DNA of 64,000 nucleotides from Dichetophora obliterata (taxonomy: Eukaryota; Arthropoda; Insecta; Diptera; Sciomyzidae). The stretch is taken from positions 62,629,830 to 62,693,829 of the forward strand of contig OY986437.1 of NCBI GenBank assembly GCA_963920525.1, in the 5' to 3' direction. The notes beneath the pieces were generated by a model, which saw only the letters and a list, made by a program, of their open reading frames with translations, was not told the origin of the DNA and made no database searches. The first letter of the stretch is position 1, and every line of letters begins with the position of its first letter. The position numbers and the translations under genes were made by a program. Shown here one piece after another: positions 63,960 to 64,000 of the stretch.

Positions 63960-64000
63960 CAACGGTGGGCAAATGTGGCTCATTGAGCCGCATGCAGCTC
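63960..64000 (+). mobile_element. Probable hAT terminus cut by the window end
   Basis: CAACGGTGGGCAAATGTGGC then a self-complementary stretch TCATTGAGCCGCATGCAGCTC. The layout CA-x-GG-T-GGGCAA followed by TGTGGCTC/GAGCCGCATGC is that of many hAT elements. Only 41 bp are visible. Confidence 0.4.

Overview
The window is eukaryotic and very AT-rich. It has no operons or densely packed genes, but carries introns, CAA/GTTG microsatellites and a dense load of insect-type transposable elements (piggyBac, hAT, mariner/Tc1, several LINEs, an errantivirus). A dipteran, probably a higher fly, fits best. The tRNA-Ser-type primer site of the errantivirus and the rosa-like mariner are compatible with a tephritid-like fly, but the species is inference. 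I see only one stretch that may be a host exon (59341-59624, minus); almost everything else recognisable is mobile DNA or its debris.

Layout. 1083-3557 is a piggyBac element with TTAA target sites and a transposase broken by one in-frame stop. 4365-8785 is a decayed region bounded by diverged inverted repeats, with a Myb/SANT-like remnant and a long dispersed repeat ending in a CAAA tract. 9087-13022 is a LINE with ORF1, endonuclease, reverse transcriptase and C-terminal zinc knuckle, all frameshifted or nonsense-mutated. 14297-14368 is tRNA-like. 15132-17876 is a hAT-type element with inner foldbacks. 19067-20633 is a hAT-type non-autonomous element with a perfect 8-bp target duplication. 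20723-25366 is a nest: a palindromic element holds an RTE fragment and a second MITE, which in turn holds a hAT element with a broken transposase; the RTE and hAT insertions have perfect target duplications. 25630-33280 holds dispersed repeats, MITEs, hairpins and tandem arrays.

33843-50208 is the most striking structure: two complete copies of a gypsy/17.6-type errantivirus (gag, pol, env; minus strand) sharing the middle one of three 760-bp LTRs. The 7,803-bp period is exact, the translated proteins are identical between copies, and a single 4-bp CGGG duplication flanks the whole array. This is what unequal LTR-LTR recombination at one insertion, or an assembly duplication, would give.

50213-64000 holds a decayed ZMYM1-like hAT transposase, a rosa-like mariner remnant, a MITE, a LINE remnant with RNase H, the Cys-rich candidate exon, a Tc1/mariner remnant split by another repeat, a tRNA-derived SINE-like unit and the start of another probable hAT end at the window edge.

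The window does not hold a cooperating host pathway. Its elements work only within themselves: the errantivirus carries all parts needed for its own cycle, while the DNA transposons and LINEs are inactive by visible lesions.
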